Shown here in pieces: positions 7,807 to 16,475 of a stretch of DNA of 49,445 nucleotides; the stretch's first letter is position 1; every line of letters starts with the position of its first letter. The stretch comes from an uncultured Lachnospiraceae bacterium. GTDB lineage: Bacteria; Bacillota; Clostridia; Lachnospirales; Lachnospiraceae. The position numbers and the translations under genes are program-made. The notes beneath the pieces were generated by a model. It searched no databases and was not told the DNA's origin. It saw only the letters and a program-made list of their open reading frames with translations. Where the stretch lies: NCBI GenBank assembly GCA_900546325.1, contig URCR01000022.1:1-49445 (forward strand), read 5' to 3'.

Positions 7807-8703
7807 TCAATCTTGTGAATTCTTTAAATATTCTCGCAAAGTACGCCCCGTTTCTCTTTTATAAAATTTAGAAAAATAATGAATGGAACTAAAATGGAAT
7901 AAATCTGCAAGTTCTGTAAAATTCTGATCCTGCTGCTGGATATGATATTCGATCCTCCCTACCACACACTTTCGATAATACTGCATCACACTATATCCGG
8001 TCACCTGCCGGAACATTTTCTTTAATTGCGTTTCACTGAAGTTAAAATGATTTACTACATCTGCAAAACTGATATTATCATAAAGATTCTGTTCCAAGAA
8101 CAAAATAATCTGCCGCACCATCTGATACTCCATCCCAAGTGACTGAAGCGGCAATGCCTGCACCTGAGATGGACATTCTTTTTGCTTCCGATAAAGAGAA
8201 AGTAATAACTGTTCCAACAGATTTCCAATCATCTGTTTTGCCCCAGGAACCATTTCCTGCTCAAATGGATTTTCCTTCTTATAAATCAGATTTTTTCCGT
8301 TTGTTTTATTGTATACTTTCTTTCCTTCATCTAATATCTGTTTGAAAATATTCCGCTCGTACATACTCAGCGTAAAAATATGATCTCGAAACTGTTCCAA
8401 CACCTCCAGATTTCCGCCAAAAGAAATGACAATAATATCACAATCTTCGTCCACTTCATCTGTCATCACGCCGGTTCTGAAATTATGAAAAACATTCGGA
8501 TGATGAAAAATCATCTGTCCCTTTTTCAGGGTATATGGTTCCGATCCATTTAAACCACTTGCTCTTCCAGTGTCTACATAGATGATCTCCCAAAAATCAT
8601 GGCTTTCTCCTTCAAACCGATATCCACTTTTATGCTGAAAATAATATAATGTATATAGGTCTGTCACCTTTAAAATCGGTTCGATCGTTACTGCTTTTAA
8701 CAT
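7807..8703 (-). CDS. AraC-family regulator with cupin sensor domain
   Basis: This 298-residue protein has an N-terminal AraC-type cupin (about 15-110: SHDFWEIIYVDTG, LKKGQMIFHHPNVFHNF). The C-terminal 85 residues hold the double helix-turn-helix: NISFADVVNHFNFSETQLKKMF for the first, and FTELADLFHFSSIHYFSKFYKRETG for the second with the usual family end. It is the last gene of the sugar ABC operon, three bases after the permease gene on the same transcript. It likely senses the imported sugar or a derivative and activates this operon and the divergent GH20/oxidoreductase genes. That is inferred from position. Confidence 0.92.
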   Translation of the reverse strand: MLKAVTIEPILKVTDLYTLYYFQHKSGYRFEGESHDFWEIIYVDTGRASGLNGSEPYTLKKGQMIFHHPNVFHNFRTGVMTDEVDEDCDIIVISFGGNLEVLEQFRDHIFTLSMYERNIFKQILDEGKKVYNKTNGKNLIYKKENPFEQEMVPGAKQMIGNLLEQLLLSLYRKQKECPSQVQALPLQSLGMEYQMVRQIILFLEQNLYDNISFADVVNHFNFSETQLKKMFRQVTGYSVMQYYRKCVVGRIEYHIQQQDQNFTELADLFHFSSIHYFSKFYKRETGRTLREYLKNSQD

Positions 8704-8706
8704 CTG

Positions 8707-9585
8707 TTATCCTTTCACTGCTCCTGCTGTCGTTCCTGAAATAATCTGTTTGGAAAGTAAAATATAAATGATCACCGTCGGAATAAATACAATTACAACG
8801 CCTGCAAATAATCCCTGATAATTTCCCGTTGTCTGCATACTCGTGACAAGTGTCTGTAACGCCACTGCAAGTGTCCGATTCGCCTGCTTACTCGAAAATA
8901 CAAGCGCCCATATATATTCATTCCAATATCCGATGAAATTAAAAATTGTGATTGTAACAATTCCCGGTTTTGCAAGCGGAATGATCAAACGGTAAAAAGC
9001 CTGAATAGGACTGCATCCATCGATCAGACCGGATTCAAATACCGTCATTGGAACTGTTGCAAAAAATCCCATCAAATACACAGTCGTTGCCGCAATTCCC
9101 GTACACAAATACACGATGATCAATGTTCCTCTGAAATTGTGCAGATTTAATTTTACCATCATCATATAAAGCGGCGCAAGGATCATAACTCCAGGAAGAC
9201 CTAAAGAAATGGAAAACAATACCTGAAAAATCTTTCTGCCACGAAATTGGAATTTTGTAATCACAAATGCCGCCGGAGCACAAAAGAAAATCAATCCTGC
9301 ACATGCGCAAACCGTATATAAAACGCTATTAAGGAAGTAATCCATAATATGATACCTCTCGACCACAATCTTGTATCCGGTCAAATCTATTCCGCCTTTT
9401 AATAAATCATTCTGAAAAATATCTTTTGTGGAAGTAAGAGAGGCCGCTACCACCCACACAAGGATTGCCACAGTCAACGCACACCACAGTAAAATCAAAG
9501 TTTTTCCTACAAAATGGAAACCTCTCGCTCCGGTTCCACTGATACGCTGTGCAGGACTTTTCTTATTTCTAATATTAAGCTTCAT
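8707..9585 (-). CDS. Sugar ABC transporter permease (MalG/CUT1 type)
   Basis: This 292-residue inner-membrane protein has six predicted hydrophobic segments. Its cytoplasmic EAA loop reads FESGLIDGCSPIQAFYRLIIPLAKPG (given in pieces: FESGLIDGCS, then FYRLIIPLAKPG), the coupling site for the ATPase. It is the second permease of a CUT1 carbohydrate importer and lies 12 bases after the other permease gene. No ATP-binding subunit is encoded in the locus. Many Firmicutes CUT1 systems use a shared MsmX-type ATPase encoded elsewhere. Confidence 0.93.
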   Translation of the reverse strand: MKLNIRNKKSPAQRISGTGARGFHFVGKTLILLWCALTVAILVWVVAASLTSTKDIFQNDLLKGGIDLTGYKIVVERYHIMDYFLNSVLYTVCACAGLIFFCAPAAFVITKFQFRGRKIFQVLFSISLGLPGVMILAPLYMMMVKLNLHNFRGTLIIVYLCTGIAATTVYLMGFFATVPMTVFESGLIDGCSPIQAFYRLIIPLAKPGIVTITIFNFIGYWNEYIWALVFSSKQANRTLAVALQTLVTSMQTTGNYQGLFAGVVIVFIPTVIIYILLSKQIISGTTAGAVKG

Positions 9586-9597
9586 CGATATCCTCCT

Positions 9598-10518
9598 CTA
9601 AATTTCATACTTTTCCTTTGGAAATGCCGCGTTGATTACCGCAAGTGCAATCACCGTTACAATACATAAAACAACTCCGATCGCTGCACCCATTCCAACA
9701 TTTGTGTTTCCTGCTACTGCATTGGTACTAATAGAAGTTCCGAATATCTGATCGTACATATAACTCGCCGGTGTAATCGTAGTCGGATCTGATGGAACGA
9801 CACTAAATACTCGCGACCATAAAAAGAATCCAATACAGCCAATCACCCAAAATGTTACCTGTGTCTTAATATTATCCATGATCAACGGTAAAGTGATCTT
9901 GAAAAATGCCTTTCCATCCGTCGCCCCATCGATAAAAGCTGCCTCATACAATTCTTCCGGTACTTTCTTCATTGCCGCCATATAAACAAGAAGATTTCCT
10001 CCGATACTGCAAAATACAAACGCGATCAACATCGACCAAAATGCATATTGCGTACTTGTCCACGGAATATTTGCCAGCTTCTCCAACCCTAACGCCTCAA
10101 AGATTGTTTTTAGCAGACCATAACGATTATTGTACACATATTGCGTCCATACTGTGATCATTGCCACCGGTGTGATAACGGTTGGCAAATAGATGATATT
10201 TCTCCAAAAATTGCTCATGAACATTCCTTTGTGAAGTACCCATGCAAAAAACAGAGAGATTGAAAATACAAAAATTCCTCCTACTAAAAAAATCAAAATC
10301 ATATTCCGGAACGATACGCGGAATAACTGTCTGCTAAATAGATCCATATAATTAAACAGCCCCACAAATTCCCATGTTTCTCTTGCTGCACTGATATCTG
10401 ATACTTTAAAAAATGACATTTGTACTGTACGCAGTACCGGATATAGATAAGCAACTAAAAACGCAATCACAACCGGTGATAAAAACGCGATATACATTCT
10501 GCGTAATCCTTTTTTCAT
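9598..10518 (-). CDS. Sugar ABC transporter permease (MalF/UgpA, CUT1 type)
   Basis: This 306-residue protein has six membrane segments and the EAA motif YEAAFIDGATDGKAFFKITL followed by PLI. It is the partner of the 292-residue permease, forming the heterodimeric channel of a CUT1 importer. An AGGAGGC site lies 8-9 bases before the ATG. A terminator-like hairpin separates it from the upstream binding-protein gene. Confidence 0.93.
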   Translation of the reverse strand: MKKGLRRMYIAFLSPVVIAFLVAYLYPVLRTVQMSFFKVSDISAARETWEFVGLFNYMDLFSRQLFRVSFRNMILIFLVGGIFVFSISLFFAWVLHKGMFMSNFWRNIIYLPTVITPVAMITVWTQYVYNNRYGLLKTIFEALGLEKLANIPWTSTQYAFWSMLIAFVFCSIGGNLLVYMAAMKKVPEELYEAAFIDGATDGKAFFKITLPLIMDNIKTQVTFWVIGCIGFFLWSRVFSVVPSDPTTITPASYMYDQIFGTSISTNAVAGNTNVGMGAAIGVVLCIVTVIALAVINAAFPKEKYEI

Positions 10519-10549
10519 CTTGATATGCCTCCTTTATCTTCTTTTGCAA

Positions 10550-10589
10550 AAAATAGATGACGGCCAAAACAGAATCTTTGGTCGTCATC
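10550..10589 (-). terminator. Intercistronic hairpin after binding-protein gene
   Basis: GATGACGGCCAAA (10556-10568) and TTTGGTCGTCATC (10577-10589) form a 13-bp stem with one G-U pair and an 8-base loop. On the minus strand it is followed by TATTTTTTGC. It lies between the binding-protein gene and the permease genes, so it probably acts as a partial terminator or 3' stabiliser, raising binding-protein output relative to the permeases. Confidence 0.7.
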
Positions 10590-10622
10590 CATCCGTTTCA
10601 CCTGCAAAACAACCAACAAACG

Positions 10623-11948
10623 CTAATACTTAGATGCCTCGCTATTCAGAACAGAAACTGCCTTGTCTGCTGTCTCCTGCTGGGTTAATACTTTATTCAT
10701 TTCAATCGTAAACACTGCGCTGACAAACTCGCTGGATAAATCACAGTTCAGTCCGGAAACTTTATTTGCCTCTGCAATGACATCGGTACATTCTTTGCGT
10801 GCTCCCGGCCATTCAGAACCAACTGTTGCAGGTGCGCCTCCCTGCTCAGAAAGGAAATCCTGCACTTCTTTCGATGCCATATAACGTAAAAATTCTTTTG
10901 CCGCTTCCGGATTTTTTGACTCACTGTACACTGCCATCGGAACTCCTCCAACAGATGCATATCCATTATCTTCCACTCCACCTTCTACCTGTGGAAATGC
11001 GAAAAATCCCCATGGGAAATCTTCCCCTGCTGTCTCTGCAACCTCTGCAGGCATCCAGCTTGCATTTAAGTACATTGCAGCCTCTCCTAATGCAAATTCC
11101 TGCTGACCTGCCGGATATTTATTCGTAGCTGTCTGTGGTGACATAAATTCAGATAATTTTTCCATCTCTGCAAATGTTTTCTTCACCTCTTCCGACTGCC
11201 ATGCAGGATCTGAGGCATTTTCACTCATTGCTGCAATTTTCTCACTTCCAACCAAACGTGCTAAATAGTTGTTCGGAATCAAAGTCATATAAGCATCATC
11301 ACAAGTAACCGCATTTATTTTTTTCTTTTTCAATTTTTCACAGGCAGCCATGAATTCTTCCCATGTCTCTGGCGTTTCCTTAATACCTGCTTTTTCAAAC
11401 AAATCCTTATTATAGAAAAATCCTACTACCCAAGGAAACATTTGTACTCCATAATATTTATCTCCCGCAAGACCAGCTTTTTCCTGCCCCTGCGCATTTG
11501 CTGTATTTAATACCGGCAAAATACTCTCTGCTACTGTCATCTCCTCCTGCCCAATTGCCGACTCATTCATCATGTCCGTAATATCCATATATCGTTCTGT
11601 ACTTTTGTCATAGGAAAAATTGTCAAGAATATCTATCTGCTCCCCGCCTTCCAATGCTGGTCCAACTACATCTTGATTCGAGCGACCTACCCACTGAATT
11701 TCCACTTCACATTCTGGATAATCTTCCATAAAAATTTCTGCTGCCTTCTGTATCGCTGCCGCTTCCGGCTCTCCTTCATTGTACATCGACCAGTAAACAA
11801 CTTTTCCAGAAAGGTCTTTCTCTCCTTTTGCCTGCTCTTTCGAGGTACTCTTCTCCTCGCCTTTTTTGGATGGTTCTCCTCCTGAGCAACCTGCAAGCGC
11901 AGTCAAAGACATTGTCAATGCCATCAATAACGCTACCGCTTTTTTCAT
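10623..11948 (-). CDS. Sugar ABC transporter substrate-binding lipoprotein
   Basis: This 441-residue protein begins with a lipoprotein signal (MKKAVALLMALTMSLTALAGC, cut before Cys at the LAGC lipobox, residue 20). A low-complexity Glu/Lys/Ser linker follows, then a CUT1-type solute-binding fold: KVVYWSMYNEGEPEAA, WEEFMAACEKLKKK, ALGEAAMYLNASW and KEFLRYMASKEVQDFL near the end. It delivers an oligosaccharide to the two permeases. Association with GH20 suggests an N-acetylhexosamine-containing glycan. AGGAGG precedes the start, and the gene leads the operon binding protein - permease - permease - AraC. Confidence 0.93.
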   Translation of the reverse strand: MKKAVALLMALTMSLTALAGCSGGEPSKKGEEKSTSKEQAKGEKDLSGKVVYWSMYNEGEPEAAAIQKAAEIFMEDYPECEVEIQWVGRSNQDVVGPALEGGEQIDILDNFSYDKSTERYMDITDMMNESAIGQEEMTVAESILPVLNTANAQGQEKAGLAGDKYYGVQMFPWVVGFFYNKDLFEKAGIKETPETWEEFMAACEKLKKKKINAVTCDDAYMTLIPNNYLARLVGSEKIAAMSENASDPAWQSEEVKKTFAEMEKLSEFMSPQTATNKYPAGQQEFALGEAAMYLNASWMPAEVAETAGEDFPWGFFAFPQVEGGVEDNGYASVGGVPMAVYSESKNPEAAKEFLRYMASKEVQDFLSEQGGAPATVGSEWPGARKECTDVIAEANKVSGLNCDLSSEFVSAVFTIEMNKVLTQQETADKAVSVLNSEASKY

Positions 11949-12044
11949 CTTCTTTTCCTCCTACTGTTTTTTACAAAAATCTGTCTCAAGACCCCTCCCT
12001 CTGTAAGCCTTCAGAATTTCGGGTATCTCCTCTGATATGTCTTT

Positions 12045-12212
12045 AGTATACCAATATCCCACTACAATGTATTTGTCTTTTTCGGCGGTTGTTTTGTTGT
12101 TTTTTCTTGGAATATTTAAAATAATAGCACATTACAAAGTCAAAACAAACAATTTTTTCCTATTTTCCGTTTCTTTTTTCACATCTATGTCAATTTTTTC
12201 ACATTACAAAGT
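12045..12212 (-). promoter_or_regulatory. ABC operon promoter region with direct repeats
   Basis: The 391-base gap between pckA and the binding-protein gene holds no convincing gene. On the minus strand TATACT (12045-12050) is a good -10, with a poor -35 as often seen at AraC-activated promoters. Further upstream CACATTACAAAGT occurs twice in direct orientation (12128-12140 and 12200-12212, 72 bases apart). TTTTTTCACAT also occurs twice. These are candidate AraC sites. Confidence 0.4.
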
Positions 12213-12244
12213 TTTACAACCTGCATTTTCCCTTTCAAAAATAG

Positions 12245-12291
12245 ACAAAAACACCCTGACCTCCACTTTTTTCCCGTGGTATGATCAGGGT
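12245..12291 (-). terminator. Terminator of pckA
   Basis: On the minus strand ACCCTGA pairs with TCAGGGT, with an inner CCAC/GTGG pairing, followed by GTTTTTG. It lies about 50 bases after the pckA stop codon. Confidence 0.7.
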
Positions 12292-12339
12292 ATTTCCTAT
12301 GAAATCATCTATTCTTTTTTTGAAATCGTCGGTCCGTTT

Positions 12340-14028
12340 TTAAACCTCTGCCACCAGTTTCTTCAATGCTTCTAATGCCTCATCCGGAAGTTTGTCGTAT
12401 CCGTCTTTGTTTACAGCAAATCCTTCTACTGCATTGACACGATTCTGCATTGCATTCTTTAACTGTGCTTTGTAGTCTTCGTCATTCAGATCCGGAACAA
12501 ATCCTTCCCATTCCATGATCTCGATATCTTCAAAAGCTCCCCACTGTTTGAATTCAGCTTTTCCTTCTACGATTGCTTCTAAGATTCCAAGTGTATCCTT
12601 CGGCTGGACTTTCTTGCCCATGAAGTCGCCTGTGTTGACGATGTAGCAGTCTACGTTCTTTTCTTCCACTAACTTTTTGAACTTCTCATAGTCATTTACC
12701 AGTGGATATGTTCTGAATGGATTTGCATATGGAACAATGCGGAGTGCATTTAAATCTGTTCCTGCTGCAACACGCTCTGCTGTGGATGTCTTCGTTGCAA
12801 GTGTCGCTCCCATTACAGATGCAAGTGCGGATCCTTTTAATTTTACTACCGGTGGAATGGTAGGATCTTTCATAATCCAGAAGATTGCATTTACCGGAGC
12901 ATCAATCTTATCTACACGGTTCGGTGACCATAATTTTGACTTGATTGCACGTCCGTTACCATTTCTGATATCTTCTGTCACTAACTGAATATGACCGTCT
13001 TCATCCATCGTAGCAGAACAGTTCTGTGCAGATAACAGGTACTGGTTATCCGGGCATCCTGTCGGGTAGTCTGCTGTCTTGTCGAAATAAGTCGGCTCCA
13101 ATGCTACGGAAGAGCATGTGTCCGTGTTGATGATAAATGCATCATCATGTAACACAGTGATCGGATATTTTCCACCATGTTTTGCGTGTGTCAGTGTGGA
13201 TTTACCTGATCCGGAAAGCCCGAATACAGATGCTACAAACTTAGAACCGTCAGACAGTGTGTATTCCTTCTGTCCACCGTGGCAGGAAGCGTATCCGTTT
13301 CTGTTTGCAATCGCCCATGCCATTGTCAGTGTTCCTTTTTTATGCTCTCCGAAATATCTCATACCTAAGATACATGCGCAGTTCTCTGCAGTATCAAAAT
13401 AGCATAATGTCAACGGGTCACTCAGACAGCTGAAATCTACGTCCGGTCTCTCCTGCGGAATCCACTGTGGATCTGAGAAAATATAGATATCCGGTTCTTT
13501 TCCGTCTCCAACTGCTTTTGACTTCTTATACATTTTCACATATTCATCTGACATGTACTGGAAGTTGAGCATCCAGTTGTACATGATGTTCTCCTCACCT
13601 TCCGGAATCAGAAGATGTGCCTTTACCATGAATTCCGGGTCAAGACCTACAAATACTTCTGCGTGGTACATTGTTTTCCAGCGTGATTCATAGATGGCAT
13701 CCATCGCTACCTTGTCAAGCTTTGCGGAGTCTACTCCCGGTTCCCCCTTGATCCGGCGAGCTGCTGCGTAACGTCCTGTTACCGCTCCGTCATTGAATAA
13801 AAGAACTTTTGCATCTTTCTCAAGACCAAATTCCTCTCCTCTATATACAGGCATATCTGTCACGATTGTTCCCGGTGAATTTTTTGCTAATTCATAAGCT
13901 TCTTTTAAAGTATTTACTTTCACTACATTGTTTCCGTAAAATGCTGCTTCGATGATAGAACGTGTTTTAGAAAAACCTGGCTTTCCGGCACCGATTTCGT
14001 TAATTGGATAATAAGCTTTTGTTGACAT
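12340..14028 (-). CDS. pckA: Phosphoenolpyruvate carboxykinase (ATP)
   Basis: This 562-residue cytoplasmic enzyme interconverts oxaloacetate plus ATP with phosphoenolpyruvate, CO2 and ADP. The P-loop is FGLSGSGKST at about 269-278. The substrate-site arginine and lysine are in the GRYAAARR and MAWAIANRNGYASCHGG regions, and the adenine/metal segment includes TVLHDDAFIINTD. The NGNGRAIKSKLWSPNRVD region also fits. Length is slightly above the usual 530-540. In fermenting anaerobes it often runs toward oxaloacetate for succinate or anaplerosis; direction here is inference. It is monocistronic with its own terminator. Confidence 0.96.
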   Translation of the reverse strand: MSTKAYYPINEIGAGKPGFSKTRSIIEAAFYGNNVVKVNTLKEAYELAKNSPGTIVTDMPVYRGEEFGLEKDAKVLLFNDGAVTGRYAAARRIKGEPGVDSAKLDKVAMDAIYESRWKTMYHAEVFVGLDPEFMVKAHLLIPEGEENIMYNWMLNFQYMSDEYVKMYKKSKAVGDGKEPDIYIFSDPQWIPQERPDVDFSCLSDPLTLCYFDTAENCACILGMRYFGEHKKGTLTMAWAIANRNGYASCHGGQKEYTLSDGSKFVASVFGLSGSGKSTLTHAKHGGKYPITVLHDDAFIINTDTCSSVALEPTYFDKTADYPTGCPDNQYLLSAQNCSATMDEDGHIQLVTEDIRNGNGRAIKSKLWSPNRVDKIDAPVNAIFWIMKDPTIPPVVKLKGSALASVMGATLATKTSTAERVAAGTDLNALRIVPYANPFRTYPLVNDYEKFKKLVEEKNVDCYIVNTGDFMGKKVQPKDTLGILEAIVEGKAEFKQWGAFEDIEIMEWEGFVPDLNDEDYKAQLKNAMQNRVNAVEGFAVNKDGYDKLPDEALEALKKLVAEV

Positions 14029-14169
14029 ATTCGATATCCTCCTTAAATTCCGAATTTGTTCTCATTATCTCATTTTGTTTTCAAAATGTCAATCTTTTTA
14101 TTGAAATTTTACAATATTTATCATTCATTTATGCCTTGTTTTTTTCGTTGAATTTATCGAAAAACTAAG

Positions 14170-14205
14170 AAAAATGCAGGATTAATTTATTTTTCCTGCA
14201 TTTTT
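14170..14205 (-). terminator. Terminator of glycosyltransferase operon
   Basis: AAAAATGCAGGA (14170-14181) and TCCTGCATTTTT (14194-14205) form a 12-bp perfect stem, with T-runs on both strands. It follows the last glycosyltransferase gene by about 80 bases on the minus strand and could also stop plus-strand transcription. Confidence 0.75.
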
Positions 14206-14283
14206 ATGATCTTTCTTCTATTTTTCCACTTTATTTCCACAGCATTCCAGCAGCATTCTGCAATTTATTCGTTAAAAAATTCA

Positions 14284-15300
14284 CTATGCACTCTTTTTGC
14301 AGAGTACACTGTAATAATATTTCAATTTTCTTGCCTGACAGAGCACGTCCCTCTCCTTCGCCCGCATTCTCCCGCTGTCTGTCAAAAGCGGAATCTGATG
14401 CTTTAATACCTGATGGGCACGCACCCAGAATTCATCGTTATTCCTGCACTTGTACACGTCCCGCCCATTCTCGAGCCAGTTTTGGTAGACCGGGATATCT
14501 CTTAAAATGACCGGAATCTGTGAGGAGAGCGCCTCAAGTACAACGATTCCTTCTGTCTCCTCATACGATGGAAACAAGAACAGATCGCAGCTGCTGTACG
14601 CTTTCTTTAACTCCTCCTTCGGTACATATCCCGCAAACGTCAGATTCGGCAGATCTGTGTGAATCGCATCTCTGACCTTCTTTGGAATCTGAAGTTCCGG
14701 TGTATATCCGAACCAGATGAACTGGTACTCCGGCATCCTCCCTGCCAGTTCCACAAAATCAAGGATTCCTTTCCGCTCAAAGTACAGTCCGACGGACATC
14801 ACGACCTTATCCTCGTCACGGAACCCGTATTTTCTTCGAAAAGACTCTCGATCCAATACATTTTTTTGAAATTCACAGGTGTCCACTCCGTTAGAGATCA
14901 CCTCGATCGGATTCTTAATCCCATATCCGTGCAACAATGATTTCGAATATTCTGTCGGTGTCAAAATCAGATCTGCCATCTGATAACATTTCATAATCCA
15001 CCACTTAAAAAGAGGCGCTGTCAGATTTGATCCTACAAAGGAATTGCGAAAATCTTCTTTCGTTGAGTGCGCATGGTAAACGATTTTCTTCCCTGCCTGC
15101 TTCGCCCTCCTTGCCATGAGATAGTCACTCGGAAATACGGTATTCAGATGTACGATATCAAAATCCTCACGCGGATTGCAGGTCAGTTCTACCTGCTCCG
15201 CCTTAAGAGAATTTTTTTGCATGAGCATTGCACGTCCGACCCCACTTCTCGATACGATTTTCTCGTTTTTCGCATAAAGCAGCACTTTCATTTCTCTCAT
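14284..15300 (-). CDS. Family 4 glycosyltransferase (probable glycolipid synthesis)
   Basis: This GT-B protein is about 338 residues. The N-terminal domain has VSRSGVGRAM and FDIVHLNTVFPSDYLMARRA, then IVYHAHSTKEDF. The C-terminal GT4 nucleotide-sugar half has VISNGVD, VVMSVGLYFERKG, FAGYVPKEELKKAYSSCDLFLFPSYEETEGIVVLEALS with the family's E-x7-E motif. The start at 15300 follows GAGGAG by three bases; ATG at 15291 is an alternative with wider spacing. Its 5' end overlaps the upstream glycosyltransferase frame by about 98 bases, unusually long. With the neighbours it probably adds a second sugar to a diacylglycerol-type lipid. Confidence 0.88.
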   Translation of the reverse strand: MREMKVLLYAKNEKIVSRSGVGRAMLMQKNSLKAEQVELTCNPREDFDIVHLNTVFPSDYLMARRAKQAGKKIVYHAHSTKEDFRNSFVGSNLTAPLFKWWIMKCYQMADLILTPTEYSKSLLHGYGIKNPIEVISNGVDTCEFQKNVLDRESFRRKYGFRDEDKVVMSVGLYFERKGILDFVELAGRMPEYQFIWFGYTPELQIPKKVRDAIHTDLPNLTFAGYVPKEELKKAYSSCDLFLFPSYEETEGIVVLEALSSQIPVILRDIPVYQNWLENGRDVYKCRNNDEFWVRAHQVLKHQIPLLTDSGRMRAKERDVLCQARKLKYYYSVLCKKSA

Positions 15301-16456
15301 ACACTCCTCTCCATAATTCCTTCCGATACACATTCATTACCATGTTCCCGAACTGCTCGGTCCCGAATTTTCGTGCATTGTTCCGGCTGTGCTCCGCGGC
15401 CTTTTCCATCCACGAAGGTTCCTTTAACATCCGACTGACTGCCTCTGAAAATTCATTTAAATTTTCATAAGAATAACCGTTTCCGGCTTCCTCGAGCACT
15501 CCGTACAGGCACGTATCCTTCCTGCACACAAGAGGCAGCCCGCTCGCCATAGCTTCAATATAGGTGAGTCCCTGCGTCTCGCTTGTGGACGCACAGACGA
15601 AAAGATCTCCAAGCTGATAATATTTCGGCGTATCCTCCGGCGCTGCCATCCCCGCAAATTTCACATAAGTTCCAAGCCGGAGTCTCTCTGTGAGTTCCTC
15701 CAGACTTGCTCTTGCCGGTCCGTCCCCGACGATCAGCAGTCTGACATTCTCCCCGTGTTTAATCAGATGACACATTCCATAGATCAGTTCATCCACCCGC
15801 TTTTCAAATCCAAGCCTTCCAAGACTTAACAATACCTTTGCCTCCTGAGGGATGTCATAGGTTGCCCGAAGCTGTTTCAATTCTTCCTCACTGCATTTTT
15901 TCTGAAATTTTTCAAGGCAGATCCCTGATGGAATCACTGCAATCTTGCTCTCTGTCAATCCATATTCTCTGAGCGTACGCTCCACCTTTTTCGTCGGAGC
16001 AATCACTGCATCGACGCAGGACAGCCGCATTTTCATCCATTTTCCAAGCATCTCCCGGCTTAAGCTTTTTGCAAACGGAACATACTCTGTATACTGCTCG
16101 TACAGTGTATGATAGGTATGTAACAGCGCCGCTCCGGTTTGGTGTGCAATCCGTTTTGCAAAGCCGAAGCTAAAAAATTCACACTGACTGTGGACGATGT
16201 CCGGAGCCCACTCGATGATCTCCTGCACATATGCCCTGCCCCGCGATACCGGAATCCGCACATTCGGATAGATTTTTGCCGGAACAGAACGGATATAATA
16301 TACATTTTCCGTCCGATAGGTACTGCAGGTATCTGACACTGCAAGGATCTTCACCTCGTGTCCGTTTGCCTCCAGCTCCCGCTCCAAATTCAAGACAGAT
16401 GTCACGACACCATTGATTGCCGGCCAAAATAAATCTGTTGTAATAAGTATCTTCAT
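15203..16456 (-). CDS. Family 4 glycosyltransferase, diacylglycerol glucosyltransferase type
   Basis: This 417-residue GT-B protein begins MKILITTDLFWPAINGVV, typical of glycolipid-forming GT4 enzymes. IVHSQCEFFSFGFAKRIA and LLHTYHTLYEQYTEYVP follow, then the donor domain with AVIPSGICLEKFQ, VLLSLGRLGFEKRVDELI, LFVCASTSETQGLTYIEAMASGLPLV (E-x7-E). It resembles 1,2-diacylglycerol 3-glucosyltransferases, which make monoglucosyl-diacylglycerol at the membrane. Its last 32 residues are read from DNA that also encodes the start of the next enzyme, and they look unlike a family C-terminus. An ancestral stop may have been lost. AGGAGAG lies just before the ATG. Confidence 0.9.
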   Translation of the reverse strand: MKILITTDLFWPAINGVVTSVLNLERELEANGHEVKILAVSDTCSTYRTENVYYIRSVPAKIYPNVRIPVSRGRAYVQEIIEWAPDIVHSQCEFFSFGFAKRIAHQTGAALLHTYHTLYEQYTEYVPFAKSLSREMLGKWMKMRLSCVDAVIAPTKKVERTLREYGLTESKIAVIPSGICLEKFQKKCSEEELKQLRATYDIPQEAKVLLSLGRLGFEKRVDELIYGMCHLIKHGENVRLLIVGDGPARASLEELTERLRLGTYVKFAGMAAPEDTPKYYQLGDLFVCASTSETQGLTYIEAMASGLPLVCRKDTCLYGVLEEAGNGYSYENLNEFSEAVSRMLKEPSWMEKAAEHSRNNARKFGTEQFGNMVMNVYRKELWRGVYERNESAALCEKRENRIEKWGRTCNAHAKKFS

Positions 16457-16475
16457 AATGCTCTCCTCCTTCTGT

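Noticed and set aside
12037..12375. 112-codon plus-strand ORF overlapping the end of pckA
   Set aside because: It is A/T-driven, low-complexity Phe/Ser sequence over a promoter and terminator region, with no ribosome site and part of it antisense to pckA.
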